A DNA stretch of 64,000 nt from Aminobacter sp. J41 (GCF_000526635.1 NZ_JAGL01000007.1:81694-145693); one strand, 5' to 3'; shown: positions 27,951 through 38,242, counted from the stretch's first letter. The notes: generated by a model not told the origin, from the sequence alone. Numbers and translations: made by a program.

Positions 27951-29192
27951 CTACAGCAACGCCTGTACCTGCTTGCCTGCCTTCAGGAAGCGCACGGGAT
28001 CGATCGCCGTGCCGTTACGGCGCACTTCGAAGTGGAGGTGCGGGCCGGTCGAGCGGCCAGTCGAACCCGCTTCGCCGATGATGTCGCCGGTCTTTACTTC
28101 CTGGCCTTCCTTCACGTCGATACGGCTCAGGTGCGCGTAGCGCGAGGTGAGGCCGTGGCCATGGTCGATCTCGACCATGCGGCCGTAGCCGCCGTTGAGG
28201 CCAGCGCGGACGACCTTGCCGGCGCCGGCGCTGCGTATCGGCATGCCGACCGCCGCGCGGAAGTCGATGCCGGTGTGCATCGCCGGGCGGCGGATCAGCG
28301 GGTCGCGGCGTACGCCGAAGCTGCTGGTGACTGCCTGGCCAGGAACCGGATGATGTATCGGCAAATGCATGGCCGCAGCCTTGGCACTTTCGAGCTTCGC
28401 CAGCGCGGCATCGAGCTCGCGCACGCGGGTTTCGAATTCGAGGCTGCCATCAAGCGGCATCAGCGGGCCGCCCGTTGCCTCCTCCGGCGATTCGACGGCC
28501 GAGCTCAGGCCTGCGGCCTCAAGCGCTTCGGTGATCTGGTCAGCCGTCTGGAAGGCGGCCTCGGCAAGCTTGTCGAGACCTTCGAGCTGCTCTTCCTCGA
28601 TCGCGCGCAGCGACCGGTTGATCGAAACGAACAGGCGATCAGCGCCGTCGGCGGCACTTTCGCCTTCATCCTTGCCGGGCCACGACAGGGAAGGGGCCGA
28701 CGCGAACACCGGCGCATCGCGCGAGGCGCGCAGCTGCGGCTTTTCCTTCGTGCCGATCGTATCGTCGATGGCCGCACCGACTTCGCGTGCGCGTTCGAGG
28801 ATCGGCTCGATCAGCCCTTGGCGCTCGGAGAGCTGCGACTGGCGGGCGAGAAGCTGGGAAACCTTGTTGACGACCAGTTGCTGGTCGAGGAGCTGGCGGC
28901 TGGTGATGCGATCGACCTGGCCGCGCAGCATCGAGATGCGGTCTTCGTAGGCCTGCTGCATGCGTGCCTGTCGCGCGGCGGCCGCACCAATCAGGTCGTC
29001 ACGCAGCACGAGATAGGAAGTTGCGATAAGATAGCCGATCGCAGCAATTGCAACCAATGAACCGCACAGCGCAGCTAGCCACGGCCGCACGATGAAGTGC
29101 CGGATCTCGTCGCCTCGCGCTATGATGATTGTATGCGGTTCCTTGCGTCTGCCGAAGACGGAAGCCTGCCGATACCTTGCCACTTTACACAC
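27951..29192 (-). CDS. M23-family metallopeptidase, membrane-anchored
   Basis: The 413-residue protein has a short cytoplasmic stretch, one N-terminal membrane helix (about residues 38-60), a coiled-coil region rich in Gln/Arg/Leu (about 65-260) and a C-terminal M23 (LytM) domain. Zinc ligands are visible in MHTGIDFRA (HxxxD) and GPHLHFEVRRNG (HxH). Proteins of this type either cut peptidoglycan peptides or, when coiled coils are present, activate amidases as EnvC/NlpD do; the intact ligands favour an active enzyme. It is transcribed alone, opposite prfB. Confidence 0.92.
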   Translation of the reverse strand: MCKVARYRQASVFGRRKEPHTIIIARGDEIRHFIVRPWLAALCGSLVAIAAIGYLIATSYLVLRDDLIGAAAARQARMQQAYEDRISMLRGQVDRITSRQLLDQQLVVNKVSQLLARQSQLSERQGLIEPILERAREVGAAIDDTIGTKEKPQLRASRDAPVFASAPSLSWPGKDEGESAADGADRLFVSINRSLRAIEEEQLEGLDKLAEAAFQTADQITEALEAAGLSSAVESPEEATGGPLMPLDGSLEFETRVRELDAALAKLESAKAAAMHLPIHHPVPGQAVTSSFGVRRDPLIRRPAMHTGIDFRAAVGMPIRSAGAGKVVRAGLNGGYGRMVEIDHGHGLTSRYAHLSRIDVKEGQEVKTGDIIGEAGSTGRSTGPHLHFEVRRNGTAIDPVRFLKAGKQVQALL

Positions 29193-29264
29193 CCGATCGC
29201 AGGAAGTTGCGAGGGTGGATTACACATTATTAGGGTTAACAAACCTTGAGCGAGGCGGCGGTTC

Positions 29265-29732
29265 TCAAAGCGCGCGCGCTGCCTCCAGCACCTGCTCGGC
29301 ATGGCCGCGCACCTTAACCTTCGGCCAGATCCGAACGATCTTGCCCTCACGGTCGATGAGGAGGGTGGTGCGCTCGACGCCCATGAATTTGCGGCCGTAC
29401 ATGCTCTTTTCCTTCCAGACGCCATAGGTCTGGAGGACGCTCTTATCCTCGTCTGCCGCGAGGATCAGATCGAGGCCGTGCTTGGTGCGGAACTTGTCGT
29501 GCAGGGCGACGCTGTCCGGCGAAATGCCAATCAGCACAGTGCCGGTTTTGTCGAACTCGGGCTTCAGCGCGGTGAACTCCAGCGCCTCTGCGGTGCAGCC
29601 CTGGGAATCGTCTTTCGGATAGAAGAACAGCACCACATTGCTGCCGCGAAAGGCGGATAGGGAGACGCGCTCCACCCCACTGCCGGGCAGATCGAACTCG
29701 GGCGCAACCTGGCCTGTCTTGATCTCGTCCAT
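29265..29732 (-). CDS. bcp: Peroxiredoxin of the BCP/PrxQ family
   Basis: The 155-residue cytoplasmic thiol peroxidase reduces H2O2 and organic hydroperoxides. The peroxidatic cysteine is Cys46 in SQGCTAEALEF; residues such as YPKDD and the threonine two residues after the glycine are conserved. In E. coli BCP a resolving cysteine sits five residues later; here that position is Leu51, and there is no other cysteine, so it should work as a 1-Cys enzyme resolved by an external thiol. It is divergent from the YhdP-like gene. Confidence 0.92.
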   Translation of the reverse strand: MDEIKTGQVAPEFDLPGSGVERVSLSAFRGSNVVLFFYPKDDSQGCTAEALEFTALKPEFDKTGTVLIGISPDSVALHDKFRTKHGLDLILAADEDKSVLQTYGVWKEKSMYGRKFMGVERTTLLIDREGKIVRIWPKVKVRGHAEQVLEAARAL

Positions 29733-29823
29733 GATGGTGCTCCGTTTCAGGTTACGCTCGTGCGCCGGGCAGATATAGTGGCTGGCAAAGATTCGTCCAA
29801 CTGCAGGAACGGACCATCGCGGC

Positions 29824-32800
29824 GTGCACAGCGAAATACCGCCTCACGAAAAGATCCGCTTTCGCCGCGGCGACGTCGCCTGTCTCGATCAGCTGCCTTC
29901 TGCCATTGCCACACCTCGCCGCCGCCAACGGTCGATGGCGCGCGCGATCAGCAAGGTTGCTGCTAGCATTACCGTTCTTTTCCTGCTGTTCGCCTCCGTT
30001 GGCATAGCGGCAATTCTAGGGGGTATCGGCGATGAGCGCCTGCGCTCGGAGGCGCAGGCCGCACTGCATCGGTTAGGCGGCGACGAATTTTTGCCGACGA
30101 TCGGCGCGACCAGTGTCTCCCTCGACGGTTTTGCCACGCTCGGGCTGAAGGCAGAGGACGTTCGCGTTGGCACAGCCCATTCCGCCGAGCTGATGCGTAT
30201 CGGCTCGCTTAATATGGGGCTGCGGGTTCTGCCGTTAGCACGCGGCGACGTCCGGGTTTCCAGCGTCAGTGTTGCAGACGCACGCGTCGACGTTTCCGCG
30301 CTGCCGGGTGCGGAATCTTCGCGCGCACTGCCCATCTTCGATGACGACGGTCTCATCGATCCCGATGCAGCAATCCAGCTGGTCTTCAAATCTGCCCGGC
30401 AGATGCTTGAGATGCTCGACACGCGCGAGGTCGACCGTATCGCACTCAGCGAGGTCGAGATCATCACAGCGGAGACTTCGCCTCTCGGACCTGTCCATGT
30501 CCGTGAGGCAAAAATCGCACGCAGCGGGCCAGGGCAGCTGGCGCTGACAGCCGAGCTCGAATTGGGCGGCCGCACCGCGACGATCGAGGGTACTGCCGCG
30601 ATCGACGAGGCGGATGACAAGCTCAAAGCACTGTCGCTGATGATCGACGCGCCGGAAGTGCCGGAGGGGACGCAGATATCCGGTTGGGCCGCAAAATTCG
30701 CGTCGGCGAGCATCACACTTGGCGGTTCGCAAAAGCTGCAGCCCGAGAGTTTTACCCTGTCGGCGCAGATCGATGATCTTGCTCTGCCGATCGGTCGGGA
30801 AGGTTTCGTCGGCGACTTTGCGGTCGATGCGACCGCGGCAGCGGGTGCGGAAAAGCTTGAGATCAACCGGCTGCTAATTGGCAGCGGACGCTCCACCTGG
30901 GACTTTCACGGTGCGATTGGCCCGATGCCGCGCGACGGAGCTGCCGAGCGCGGCTATCGCTTCGAGTTCGTCACCGATGGTTCGTCCGTCGCGCCTGAAG
31001 AATCGCCGGAGCCCGCCATCCATCTGGTCGCGAAGATCTCCGGTCACACCGATGCAGGCCTCCGCACAATCGACATCAGCCAGATAGCGGGGCGCTCCGA
31101 CAAGGGCGTCATTGCCGGCCGTTCGATCCTGCAGTTTGAGGAAGGAAAGAGCCCTGGCGTCCAGTTCCGCATCGGCGTTCAGGATATGCCCGTCGCTTAC
31201 ACCAAGCAGCTCTGGCCGTGGTTCGCCGCCAATTCCGCGCGGCGTTGGGTACTCGCAAACGTCTTCGGCGGGAGCGTGGAGGACGGACAGGTCGAGCTGA
31301 ATGTTCCGCCCGGCCGCCTCGGCAATGGCGTTCCGCTCGGCGCCGGCGAAGTTTTTGGCGAGTTCAGGATCCGCAACACTCGCTTCGACGTTGCCGGTCA
31401 TATACCTCCCGTTCGCGACGCCATCGGCGCGGTAAAGTTCGACGGCACTGATGTCGACATCTCCCTCCAGAGCGGCACGGCCTACATGCCGACCGGCCGC
31501 ACCGTTGCGGGGAAGGACGGCACGCTGACGATCCGCAACGCGCATGTCCGCCCGGTCATCGGCAAGCTCCAGATCGACATTTCCGGCAATGCTGACGCTG
31601 TGCTGGAGATGGCAGGCTACGACCCGATCAATGTCGGCCGCTACATCGATCTCAAGCCAGAGGAGCTTGAGGGGCAGGTTACGGGCTCGGTCACCGCGGA
31701 CATTCCGCTCCATCGCGATATTCCCGTCGAGACGCTCGGCTGGAAGGTGGAGCTGGACTATGAAGATGTTTCGCTCACCCGTGAGTTCGAGGGCCAGAAG
31801 GTCACCCAGGCCACCGGGTCGATCGCCGTTGACCCGAAACTCGCGGTCATCAAGACGAAAGCTCAACTCAATGGCTCTCCCGCGACCCTCGACTTGACGG
31901 AGCCGCTCGGCAAAGACAAGTCGCAGCGGAGGCGGCTGGTCGAGCTGCAGCTCGACGACAAGACGCGCCAGCGTCTGGCGCCCGGCCTCAGCGAGATCCT
32001 GTCTGGCCCTGCAGGGCTTAAATTCGATCACGCGGCAACCGGCGAACGCGAGATCAGCGTGGCGCTCAACCGCAGCTCCCTCAGCCTGCCATGGATCGGC
32101 TGGAGCAAGGGGGCAGGGGTCCCCGCCACCGCCAGCTTCAAGATGAAGAGCGAGGGCAAGACCGTCTCGCTCTCCGACTTCAAGCTGACAGGGGACAGCT
32201 TTGGCGCGTCCGGCTCGCTGGTTCTCAACGACGGCGTCCTGCAGAGTGCGCGCTTCGGTTCCGCACGTCTCAACCGCGGCGACGATTTCTCCGTCGACAT
32301 CTCGGCGAAGGGCAAGGGTTACGCCATCAGCGTCCGCGGCAAGAGCGCCGACGTGCGATCGGTCGTAAAACTCTACACCACCATGTCCGGCAGCGATGGT
32401 GGTGGCAGTTCAGGCGGCACACGGTCGATTAATCTTGACGTCCAGCTCGACGCAGTGACTGGTTTTCATGGGGAGACGCTCCGCAATGTCCGGGTTGTAT
32501 ATGCGGGTACCGGCTCCCGCACAGACCGGCTTGAATTCTCCGCCATCACCGCGAGCGGCCGGCCGGTCGCCTATGTCGACACGCTGCAGGGCGGACAGCG
32601 CCGGATCGACATGACATCGACCGATGCGGGCGCGGTGCTGCGGTTCCTCGATTTTTACGAATACATGCGCGGTGGCGAGATCGCGCTGGCGCTGGGCAGC
32701 CGGGGCGACGGCAACCTTGCCGGCCACATTGACGCGCGCAACTTCTGGATCGTCGACGAGCCTCGCCTTGCCTCGATCGTCTCAAGCACCCCGCCGGGCG

Positions 32801-33195
32801 ACAGCCGCTCGCTCAACCAGGCGGTGCGGCGCGAGATCGACACGCAGAGCGTCGAGTTCGAGCGCGGCTTCTCTCGCATCGTGAAGGGTCCCGGCGGCAT
32901 CTCGCTCGATAGCGGCGTGCTGCGCGGGCCTCTGATCGGCATGAGCTTTCAGGGCACGCTCGCCGACGCGCAGGGCAACATCGCCATGACCGGCACCTTT
33001 ATGCCGGCCTACGGCCTCAACCGCATCTTCGGCGAGATCCCGCTGATCGGCGAGCTTCTCGGCAACGGCCGTGACCGCGGCCTGATCGGCGTCACCTTCC
33101 GGGTCCTGGGCCGCAAGGACAATCCGCAGCTGGAGGTCAATCCGCTGTCGGTGATTGCGCCGGGTATTTTCCGCTCGGTGTTTGAGTTCAAGTGA
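29824..33195 (+). CDS. AsmA/YhdP-like inner-membrane protein (DUF3971 family)
   Basis: This is a very large protein (1123 residues from a GTG at 29824). An N-terminal membrane helix (about residues 46-66) is followed by ~1000 residues of beta-rich repeats and an AsmA-like C-terminal domain. In E. coli, YhdP and its AsmA relatives form long hydrophobic grooves that carry phospholipids between the membranes, so this protein probably helps maintain the outer-membrane lipid barrier. The start is uncertain: ATG at 29935 (MARAISK) directly precedes the helix and is an alternative, but the extra N-terminal residues form an orderly segment. It has no close operon partners. Confidence 0.88.
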   Translation: MHSEIPPHEKIRFRRGDVACLDQLPSAIATPRRRQRSMARAISKVAASITVLFLLFASVGIAAILGGIGDERLRSEAQAALHRLGGDEFLPTIGATSVSLDGFATLGLKAEDVRVGTAHSAELMRIGSLNMGLRVLPLARGDVRVSSVSVADARVDVSALPGAESSRALPIFDDDGLIDPDAAIQLVFKSARQMLEMLDTREVDRIALSEVEIITAETSPLGPVHVREAKIARSGPGQLALTAELELGGRTATIEGTAAIDEADDKLKALSLMIDAPEVPEGTQISGWAAKFASASITLGGSQKLQPESFTLSAQIDDLALPIGREGFVGDFAVDATAAAGAEKLEINRLLIGSGRSTWDFHGAIGPMPRDGAAERGYRFEFVTDGSSVAPEESPEPAIHLVAKISGHTDAGLRTIDISQIAGRSDKGVIAGRSILQFEEGKSPGVQFRIGVQDMPVAYTKQLWPWFAANSARRWVLANVFGGSVEDGQVELNVPPGRLGNGVPLGAGEVFGEFRIRNTRFDVAGHIPPVRDAIGAVKFDGTDVDISLQSGTAYMPTGRTVAGKDGTLTIRNAHVRPVIGKLQIDISGNADAVLEMAGYDPINVGRYIDLKPEELEGQVTGSVTADIPLHRDIPVETLGWKVELDYEDVSLTREFEGQKVTQATGSIAVDPKLAVIKTKAQLNGSPATLDLTEPLGKDKSQRRRLVELQLDDKTRQRLAPGLSEILSGPAGLKFDHAATGEREISVALNRSSLSLPWIGWSKGAGVPATASFKMKSEGKTVSLSDFKLTGDSFGASGSLVLNDGVLQSARFGSARLNRGDDFSVDISAKGKGYAISVRGKSADVRSVVKLYTTMSGSDGGGSSGGTRSINLDVQLDAVTGFHGETLRNVRVVYAGTGSRTDRLEFSAITASGRPVAYVDTLQGGQRRIDMTSTDAGAVLRFLDFYEYMRGGEIALALGSRGDGNLAGHIDARNFWIVDEPRLASIVSSTPPGDSRSLNQAVRREIDTQSVEFERGFSRIVKGPGGISLDSGVLRGPLIGMSFQGTLADAQGNIAMTGTFMPAYGLNRIFGEIPLIGELLGNGRDRGLIGVTFRVLGRKDNPQLEVNPLSVIAPGIFRSVFEFK

Positions 33196-33257
33196 GGGCG
33201 TCGCGTATTCCTGATAGGCCACTCGCCAGGCCTTTTTTCTGCACCGCTGGGGGGCGT

Positions 33258-33450
33258 CACCGTTCCGGGATGGATGCCCCGGTCAAGCCGGGGCATGACG
33301 AATTGGAAGCGGAAGCGCACTTGGTGCGACGCTTCAGAGCCCAATCATCGCGGCCCCGCACGCTTAAGCGCCAGGTATTTCCGGGAGTCCCCTACATCTC
33401 CCCCTCGTCATGCCCCGGCTTGACCGGGGCATCCATGCCTGAACGGTGAC
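33258..33450. repeat. Paired inverted palindromic repeats (rhizobial intergenic element)
   Basis: Two ~45-bp copies in opposite orientation lie at 33258-33302 and 33406-33450. Each contains the palindromic core TGCCCCGGCTTGACCGGGGCA-like, and the copies match outside it too, sharing flanks such as CACCGTTC/GAACGGTG. They are about 104 bp apart. Similar palindromic elements with a CCCCGG-TTGA-CCGGGG core are widespread in rhizobial genomes, so this is probably a dispersed intergenic repeat rather than a gene. The whole gap 33196-33575 contains no gene. Confidence 0.8.
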
Positions 33451-33516
33451 GAGGTCGCGGCGCTATCGATCAGGCGACGACAACGCGCGGGTAACACACC
33501 GCATCACAAACAAAAA

Positions 33517-33540
33517 CGCGGGGTCGAGGCCCCGCATTTT
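33517..33540. terminator. Bidirectional terminator between the YhdP-like gene and tyrS
   Basis: The stem GCGGGG (33518-33523) pairs with CCCCGC (33530-33535). It is flanked by AAAAA on the left and ATTTT on the right, so it should stop both convergent transcripts. Confidence 0.85.
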
Positions 33541-33575
33541 CAAGAACTCTCAGAACGCCGGCCGCAGCCTCAGAC

Positions 33576-34829
33576 TCAGACTGGGCGCACCAGCACGTGC
33601 TTCTTCTTGCCAAGCGAGAGCTTGATGACGCCCTCGGCCGTCACCTCACCGGTGCCGATGACGCGCTTTTCATCGGAGACCGGCTGGTCGTTGATGCGCA
33701 CTGCACCGCCCTGCACGTGGCGGCGGGCTTCGCCGTTGGTGGCGGCAAGGCCCGCCTTCACGAACAGCGTCAGCACGCCGATGCCAGCTTCCAGTTCGCC
33801 AGCCGGGATTTCGATCGTCGGCAGACTTTCTGCGAGCGCGCCTTCCTCAAAAGTCTTGCGCGCGGTCTCGGCGGCCTGCTCGGCGTTCTCGCGGCCGTGC
33901 AGCATTGCGGTGACCTCGGTCGCGAGGATCTTCTTCGCCTCGTTGATCTCCGAGCCGCCGAGCGCGGCCAGTCGTGCGATCTCGTCGAGCGGCAGCGTCG
34001 TGTAGAGCTTCAGGAAGCGCTCGACGTCGGCGTCCTCGGTGTTGCGCCAGTACTGCCAGAAGTCATAGGCCGGCAGCATGTCCGGGTTGAGCCAGACGGC
34101 TCCCGAGAGCGACTTGCCCATCTTGGCGCCGGACGCAGTGGTCAAGAGCGGGGATGTCAGCGCGTAGAGCTGCGGCGTGCCCATGCGGTGGCCCAGCTCG
34201 ATGCCGTTGACGATGTTGCCCCACTGATCGGAGCCGCCCATCTGCAGGCGCACGCCGTGGCGCTTGTTGAGCTCCACGAAGTCATAGGCCTGCAGGATCA
34301 TGTAGTTGAATTCGAGGAAGGACAGCGACTGCTGGCGGTCGAGGCGCAGCTTCACCGAATCGAACGAGAGCATGCGGTTGACCGAGAAGTGGCGGCCAAC
34401 ATCGCGCAGGAACTCGAGATAGTTGAGTCCGCGCAGCCAGTCGCCGTTGTTGACCATCAGCGCGTCGGTCGGGCCGTCGCCGAAGGTGAGGTAGTTGGAA
34501 AACACCTTCTTGATCGACGCGATGTTCGACTCGATGGTCTCCAGCGTCATCAGCTGGCGCGCTTCGTCCTTGAAGGACGGATCGCCAACCATGCCGGTGC
34601 CGCCGCCCATCAGGGCGATGGGGCGATGGCCGGTCTTCTGCATCCAGTGCAGCATCATGATCTGGATGAGGCCGCCGGCATGCAGGCTCGGAGCGGTCGG
34701 ATCGAAGCCGATATAGGCCGTCACAGTCTCTTTCGAGAACAGATCGTCGAGGCCTGCTTCGTCCGAAATCTGGTGGATGAAGCCGCGCTCGGAAAGCGTG
34801 CGCAGGAACTCTGATTTGAAGGCGGACAT
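33576..34829 (-). CDS. tyrS: Tyrosyl-tRNA synthetase
   Basis: The class I enzyme attaches tyrosine to tRNA-Tyr. The 417-residue product starts [16 protein letters not shown] at 34829. The HIGH motif appears as PSLHAGGL and the KMSKS motif as AKMGKSLSG, both usual for TyrRS of this type; GGSDQWGN binds tRNA or tyrosine. A C-terminal S4 RNA-binding domain ([15 protein letters not shown]) is present. It is divergent from anmK, with only 74 bp between starts. Confidence 0.96.
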   Translation of the reverse strand: MSAFKSEFLRTLSERGFIHQISDEAGLDDLFSKETVTAYIGFDPTAPSLHAGGLIQIMMLHWMQKTGHRPIALMGGGTGMVGDPSFKDEARQLMTLETIESNIASIKKVFSNYLTFGDGPTDALMVNNGDWLRGLNYLEFLRDVGRHFSVNRMLSFDSVKLRLDRQQSLSFLEFNYMILQAYDFVELNKRHGVRLQMGGSDQWGNIVNGIELGHRMGTPQLYALTSPLLTTASGAKMGKSLSGAVWLNPDMLPAYDFWQYWRNTEDADVERFLKLYTTLPLDEIARLAALGGSEINEAKKILATEVTAMLHGRENAEQAAETARKTFEEGALAESLPTIEIPAGELEAGIGVLTLFVKAGLAATNGEARRHVQGGAVRINDQPVSDEKRVIGTGEVTAEGVIKLSLGKKKHVLVRPV

Positions 34830-34903
34830 GCTCGGTTCTTTCGTGCGGAACGTTGCCGGGGGCTTTAGCATCCTGTGGGCGAGAATCACAAGGATTTGCC
34901 GCA

Positions 34904-36013
34904 ATGACGCTGAAATGTGCCCTCGGTTTGATGAGCGGAACCTCGATGGACGGCATCGACATCGCCGCGCTGATGACCGATGGGGAGAAAATGGTGACGC
35001 GTGGCCCGGCCGGCTTCGTGCCCTATGACGCGCAGTTCCGTCGCCGCATCGAGGCGTCGCTCGAGGATGCGAAGCAGATCAGCGAGCGCACCCAGCGCCC
35101 GGGCGACCTTGCCGCGCTCGAAGTCGAAATCACGCGGCGCCATGTCGATGCGGTCAAGAAATTCCTCGCCGATCATCCCGACCTAAAGCCTGAAGTTATC
35201 GGCTTCCACGGGCAGACGGTGCTGCACCGCCCCGACCAAGGTTATACGGTCCAGCTGGGCGACGGGCCGTTGTTAGCACGGTCGACTGGCATTCCCGTCG
35301 TCAATGACATGCGCGCTAACGACATGGTCCGTGGCGGGCAGGGCGCCCCCCTGGTTCCTGCCTATCACGCGGCACTTGCCGGCTCGCTGCCGAAAGAGCG
35401 CAAAAGCTTTCCGGTTTGCTTCGTCAATATCGGCGGAATCTCAAACGTCACCTTCGTGCCCGCCGACGGTGACCCTATCGCGTTCGATAGCGGGCCGGGC
35501 AACGCGCTGATCGACCAGTGGGTCTCGCTACAGGGAGGCGTGCCCTATGACGCCGATGGCATGATCGCAAGCGAAGGCGGCGTCGCACGCGACGTTGTCG
35601 GGCGCTATCTCGAAAGCCCGTTCTTCGGGAAGCCAGCGCCGAAATCGCTCGATCGCAACGACTTTACCCTCGATCTTGCTGCAGGTCTCGAACTTGCCGA
35701 CGGCGCACGCACGCTTGCAGCTGTGTCGGCAGAGGCGATCCTGAAGGCGGCTGACCATTTCCCGGAAAATCCGAAGCTGTGGATCATCTGCGGCGGAGGG
35801 CGGAAAAACCCGCACATCGTCGCGGACATGCGCGCGGGCGCGCAGGGCGCCGAGGTTCTGCTAGCCGAGGATGTCGGGCTGGACGGGGATTCGATGGAGG
35901 CGGAGGCCTGGGCCTATCTCGCCGTCAGGTCGTTGAAGGGGCTACCGCTCACCTTCCCGACCACGACCGGCTGCAAACAGCCGGTCGCAGGTGGTGTCTA
36001 CGTAAAGCCTTAG
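34904..36013 (+). CDS. anmK: Anhydro-N-acetylmuramic acid kinase
   Basis: AnmK phosphorylates and hydrolyses 1,6-anhydro-MurNAc to MurNAc-6-phosphate in peptidoglycan recycling. The 369-residue protein opens with [15 protein letters not shown], the phosphate-binding signature, and contains [11 protein letters not shown] and [12 protein letters not shown] of the second ATPase-fold half. The start at 34904 is preferred. The last 4 bp overlap the convergent alpha/beta-hydrolase gene. Confidence 0.95.
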   Translation: MTLKCALGLMSGTSMDGIDIAALMTDGEKMVTRGPAGFVPYDAQFRRRIEASLEDAKQISERTQRPGDLAALEVEITRRHVDAVKKFLADHPDLKPEVIGFHGQTVLHRPDQGYTVQLGDGPLLARSTGIPVVNDMRANDMVRGGQGAPLVPAYHAALAGSLPKERKSFPVCFVNIGGISNVTFVPADGDPIAFDSGPGNALIDQWVSLQGGVPYDADGMIASEGGVARDVVGRYLESPFFGKPAPKSLDRNDFTLDLAAGLELADGARTLAAVSAEAILKAADHFPENPKLWIICGGGRKNPHIVADMRAGAQGAEVLLAEDVGLDGDSMEAEAWAYLAVRSLKGLPLTFPTTTGCKQPVAGGVYVKP

Positions 36014-36684
36014 CGGAGGCGCTTCGGCTTCGGCTCGGCGAGTTCGCCCGCAAGACGGCGGTCGAGGTAGTCCGCGCACTCCTCGATCAGAATGTCGGTG
36101 TCGTTCGAGAAGAAGTGGTTAGCGCCCGGAATCGTCTTCTGGGTGATGGTGATGCCCTTCTGGGTGTGGAGCTTGTCCACCAGCACCTGAACATCCTTCG
36201 GCGGCGCGACCTTGTCCGCGTCACCATGGATGATGAGGCCGGAGGACGGGCAGGGCGCCAGGAACGAGAAGTCGTAGATGTTCGGCTGCGGCGCGACCGA
36301 GATGAAGCCTTCGATCTCCGGGCGGCGCATCAAGAGCTGCATGCCGATCCAGGCGCCGAACGAATAACCGGCGACCCAGCAGCTCTTGGAATCGGGGTGC
36401 AGCGACTGCACCCAGTCCAGCGCCGCGGCGGCGTCGGACAATTCGCCGGTGCCGTGGTCGAACTCACCCTGGCTGCGGCCAATCGACCGGAAATTGAAGC
36501 GGAGCGTCGTGAACCCGCGCTTCTGGAACATGTAGAACAGTTCGTACACGATCTTGTTGTTCATCGTTCCGCCAAATTGCGGGTGAGGATGCAGCACGAT
36601 CGCGATAGGCGCGTTCTTCTCCTTGGAAGGCTGGTACCGGCCTTCGAGACGGCCTGCCGGGCCTGCGAAAATCACTTCGGGCAT
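36010..36684 (-). CDS. Alpha/beta-hydrolase (COG2945-type)
   Basis: The 224-residue enzyme has the hydrolase fold with [14 protein letters not shown] after the first strand, a nucleophile elbow GYSFGAW (Ser108), an acid GDADKVAPP and His in ANHFFSND. This pattern is the COG2945 family, whose members act on unidentified small esters or lipids. The start at 36684 ([11 protein letters not shown]) is preferred because longer N-termini are not family-like. The substrate is unknown. Confidence 0.88.
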   Translation of the reverse strand: MPEVIFAGPAGRLEGRYQPSKEKNAPIAIVLHPHPQFGGTMNNKIVYELFYMFQKRGFTTLRFNFRSIGRSQGEFDHGTGELSDAAAALDWVQSLHPDSKSCWVAGYSFGAWIGMQLLMRRPEIEGFISVAPQPNIYDFSFLAPCPSSGLIIHGDADKVAPPKDVQVLVDKLHTQKGITITQKTIPGANHFFSNDTDILIEECADYLDRRLAGELAEPKPKRLR

Positions 36685-36784
36685 ACTGACTCCACTTTGC
36701 GCCGTACGGTGATGCCACTCGGCATCTATGGTTGGACATGCGGCCTCTCGCCCTTGACGGCGGGCAGTCACGTCCGTAAAACAC

Positions 36785-36801
36785 TTTAGAACTGTTCAAA
36801 A
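36785..36801. promoter_or_regulatory. Candidate Irr-binding (ICE-type) box upstream of the suf operon
   Basis: The 17-mer TTTAGAACTGTTCAAAA matches the rhizobial iron-control-element consensus TTTAGAA-N3-TTCTAAA with one mismatch. It lies about 110 bp before the first gene of the SUF operon. Irr regulates iron and iron-sulfur genes in Hyphomicrobiales, so a role at suf is expected, though the site has not been shown to bind here. Confidence 0.6.
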
Positions 36802-36910
36802 CTAGAGGGCATGACCCTCTGGTTGCAAAGGGCGTAGATAGGATGTCTGGGCCCTAAATTTCAAGGAAAATCGCCGGTTTGGGGCGGTGAGATCAGAAGG
36901 CCGAGCACAG

Positions 36911-38065
36911 ATGGCGGTCCGCCGCGTATATCTGGATCATAATGCGAGCGCGCCGCTGCTTCCGAGCGCGCGCGAGGCGATTATCGCTGCGCTCGATCTG
37001 ACCGCCAATGCGTCCTCCGTGCATCATGAGGGCCGCGAGGCGCGCCGGATCGTCGAGGCGGCACGCCGCGACGTCGCAGCGCTGTGCAATGCGAAGCCCG
37101 AACACGTAGTTTTTACCTCGGGTGCGAGCGAGGCTGTCGCGCTGGTTCTGACGCCCAACTGGAAGATGGGGCGCTCCCCGCTTACTTATTCCCGGCTCTA
37201 TGTTGCCGCGACAGATCATTCCATCGTGGTCGGTGGCGGCCGCTTCCGCCCTGAGCAGGTGGTAATGCTGCCGGTGACGGCGAGCGGGATCCTTGATCTG
37301 AAGGCGCTGGCAGATGCGCTGGCCGCGCACGACAAGGCCGAGGGCCTGCCTTTGGTTGCGGTGCACCTTGCTAACAACGAGAGCGGCGTCGTCCAGCCAG
37401 CAGCGAAGATTGCCGATATCGTCCATGAGGCAGGGGGCTTGCTGGTTCTGGATTCGGTGCAGGCTGGCGGGCGGATTTCCGTCGATATTTCAGAGCTCAG
37501 GGCTGATTTCCTGATTCTGGCTGCGCACAAGCTCGGCGGTCCCAAGGGCGCGGGCGCGCTGGTTGGTACCAGCGACGTGCTGATGCCTTCGCCGATCGCG
37601 GTGGGTGGTGGTCAGGAGAAGGGCCATCGCGCCGGTACCGAGAACTATGCGGCGATCGCCGGCTTCGGCGCGGCGGCACGCGAGGCTCTGGCCAATCTGG
37701 CGCGGGCGGGAGAGCTGCTCCAGCGCCGGGAAAAGATCGAGCAGATCGTGCGCGAGATTGTGCCGGACGCAATCATCTTTGCCGAGGGCGAGGAGCGGTT
37801 GCCGAATACGGTCTTCTTTTCCATTCCCGAAGTGAAGGCCGAGACGGCGCTGATTGCCTTCGATCTCGCCGGTGTTTCGATTTCCGCTGGTTCGGCCTGC
37901 TCTTCGGGCAAGGTCGGCGCCAGCCGTGTGCTCAAGGCCATGGGCTTTGGAGACACGATCAGCGGCCTTCGCGTTTCCGTCGGCCACCAGACAACTGACG
38001 AAGACATCGAACGCTTCGCGTCCGCGCTGCGTGACTTCGTCGGCAGGCGCAAAAGCGCCGCTTGA
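36911..38065 (+). CDS. Cysteine desulfurase, NifS/IscS type
   Basis: This PLP enzyme releases sulfur from cysteine for iron-sulfur cluster assembly. The 384-residue product begins MAVRRVYLDHNASAPLLPSA; the PLP lysine is in LAAHKLGGPKGAGAL and the active-site cysteine is in SAGSACSSGKVGASRV, the long loop typical of group I (IscS/NifS) enzymes. The start at 36911 follows AGAAGG. It heads the suf operon, 177 bp before sufB, a common rhizobial arrangement that supplies a second desulfurase beside SufS. Confidence 0.9.
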   Translation: MAVRRVYLDHNASAPLLPSAREAIIAALDLTANASSVHHEGREARRIVEAARRDVAALCNAKPEHVVFTSGASEAVALVLTPNWKMGRSPLTYSRLYVAATDHSIVVGGGRFRPEQVVMLPVTASGILDLKALADALAAHDKAEGLPLVAVHLANNESGVVQPAAKIADIVHEAGGLLVLDSVQAGGRISVDISELRADFLILAAHKLGGPKGAGALVGTSDVLMPSPIAVGGGQEKGHRAGTENYAAIAGFGAAAREALANLARAGELLQRREKIEQIVREIVPDAIIFAEGEERLPNTVFFSIPEVKAETALIAFDLAGVSISAGSACSSGKVGASRVLKAMGFGDTISGLRVSVGHQTTDEDIERFASALRDFVGRRKSAA

Positions 38066-38242
38066 GGAGGAACTCGGCTACCGGACCTAGAGGCCTGGGA
38101 GCCGGTGCGGAGCAGATATGCATCGCTGACGGTGCAATTTCGCTGCGCACGCATTACATAAGCCGCATACCGCGTCCCGACGCGTCGCTATGCGATTTCG
38201 ACAACTGCCGGACCTTGAATCCGGCGAGGATGGAGAGCGCCG

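Noticed and set aside
33192..33449. 85-residue plus-strand frame in the repeat region
   Set aside because: It is made of the two palindromic repeat copies and overlaps the end of the YhdP-like gene.
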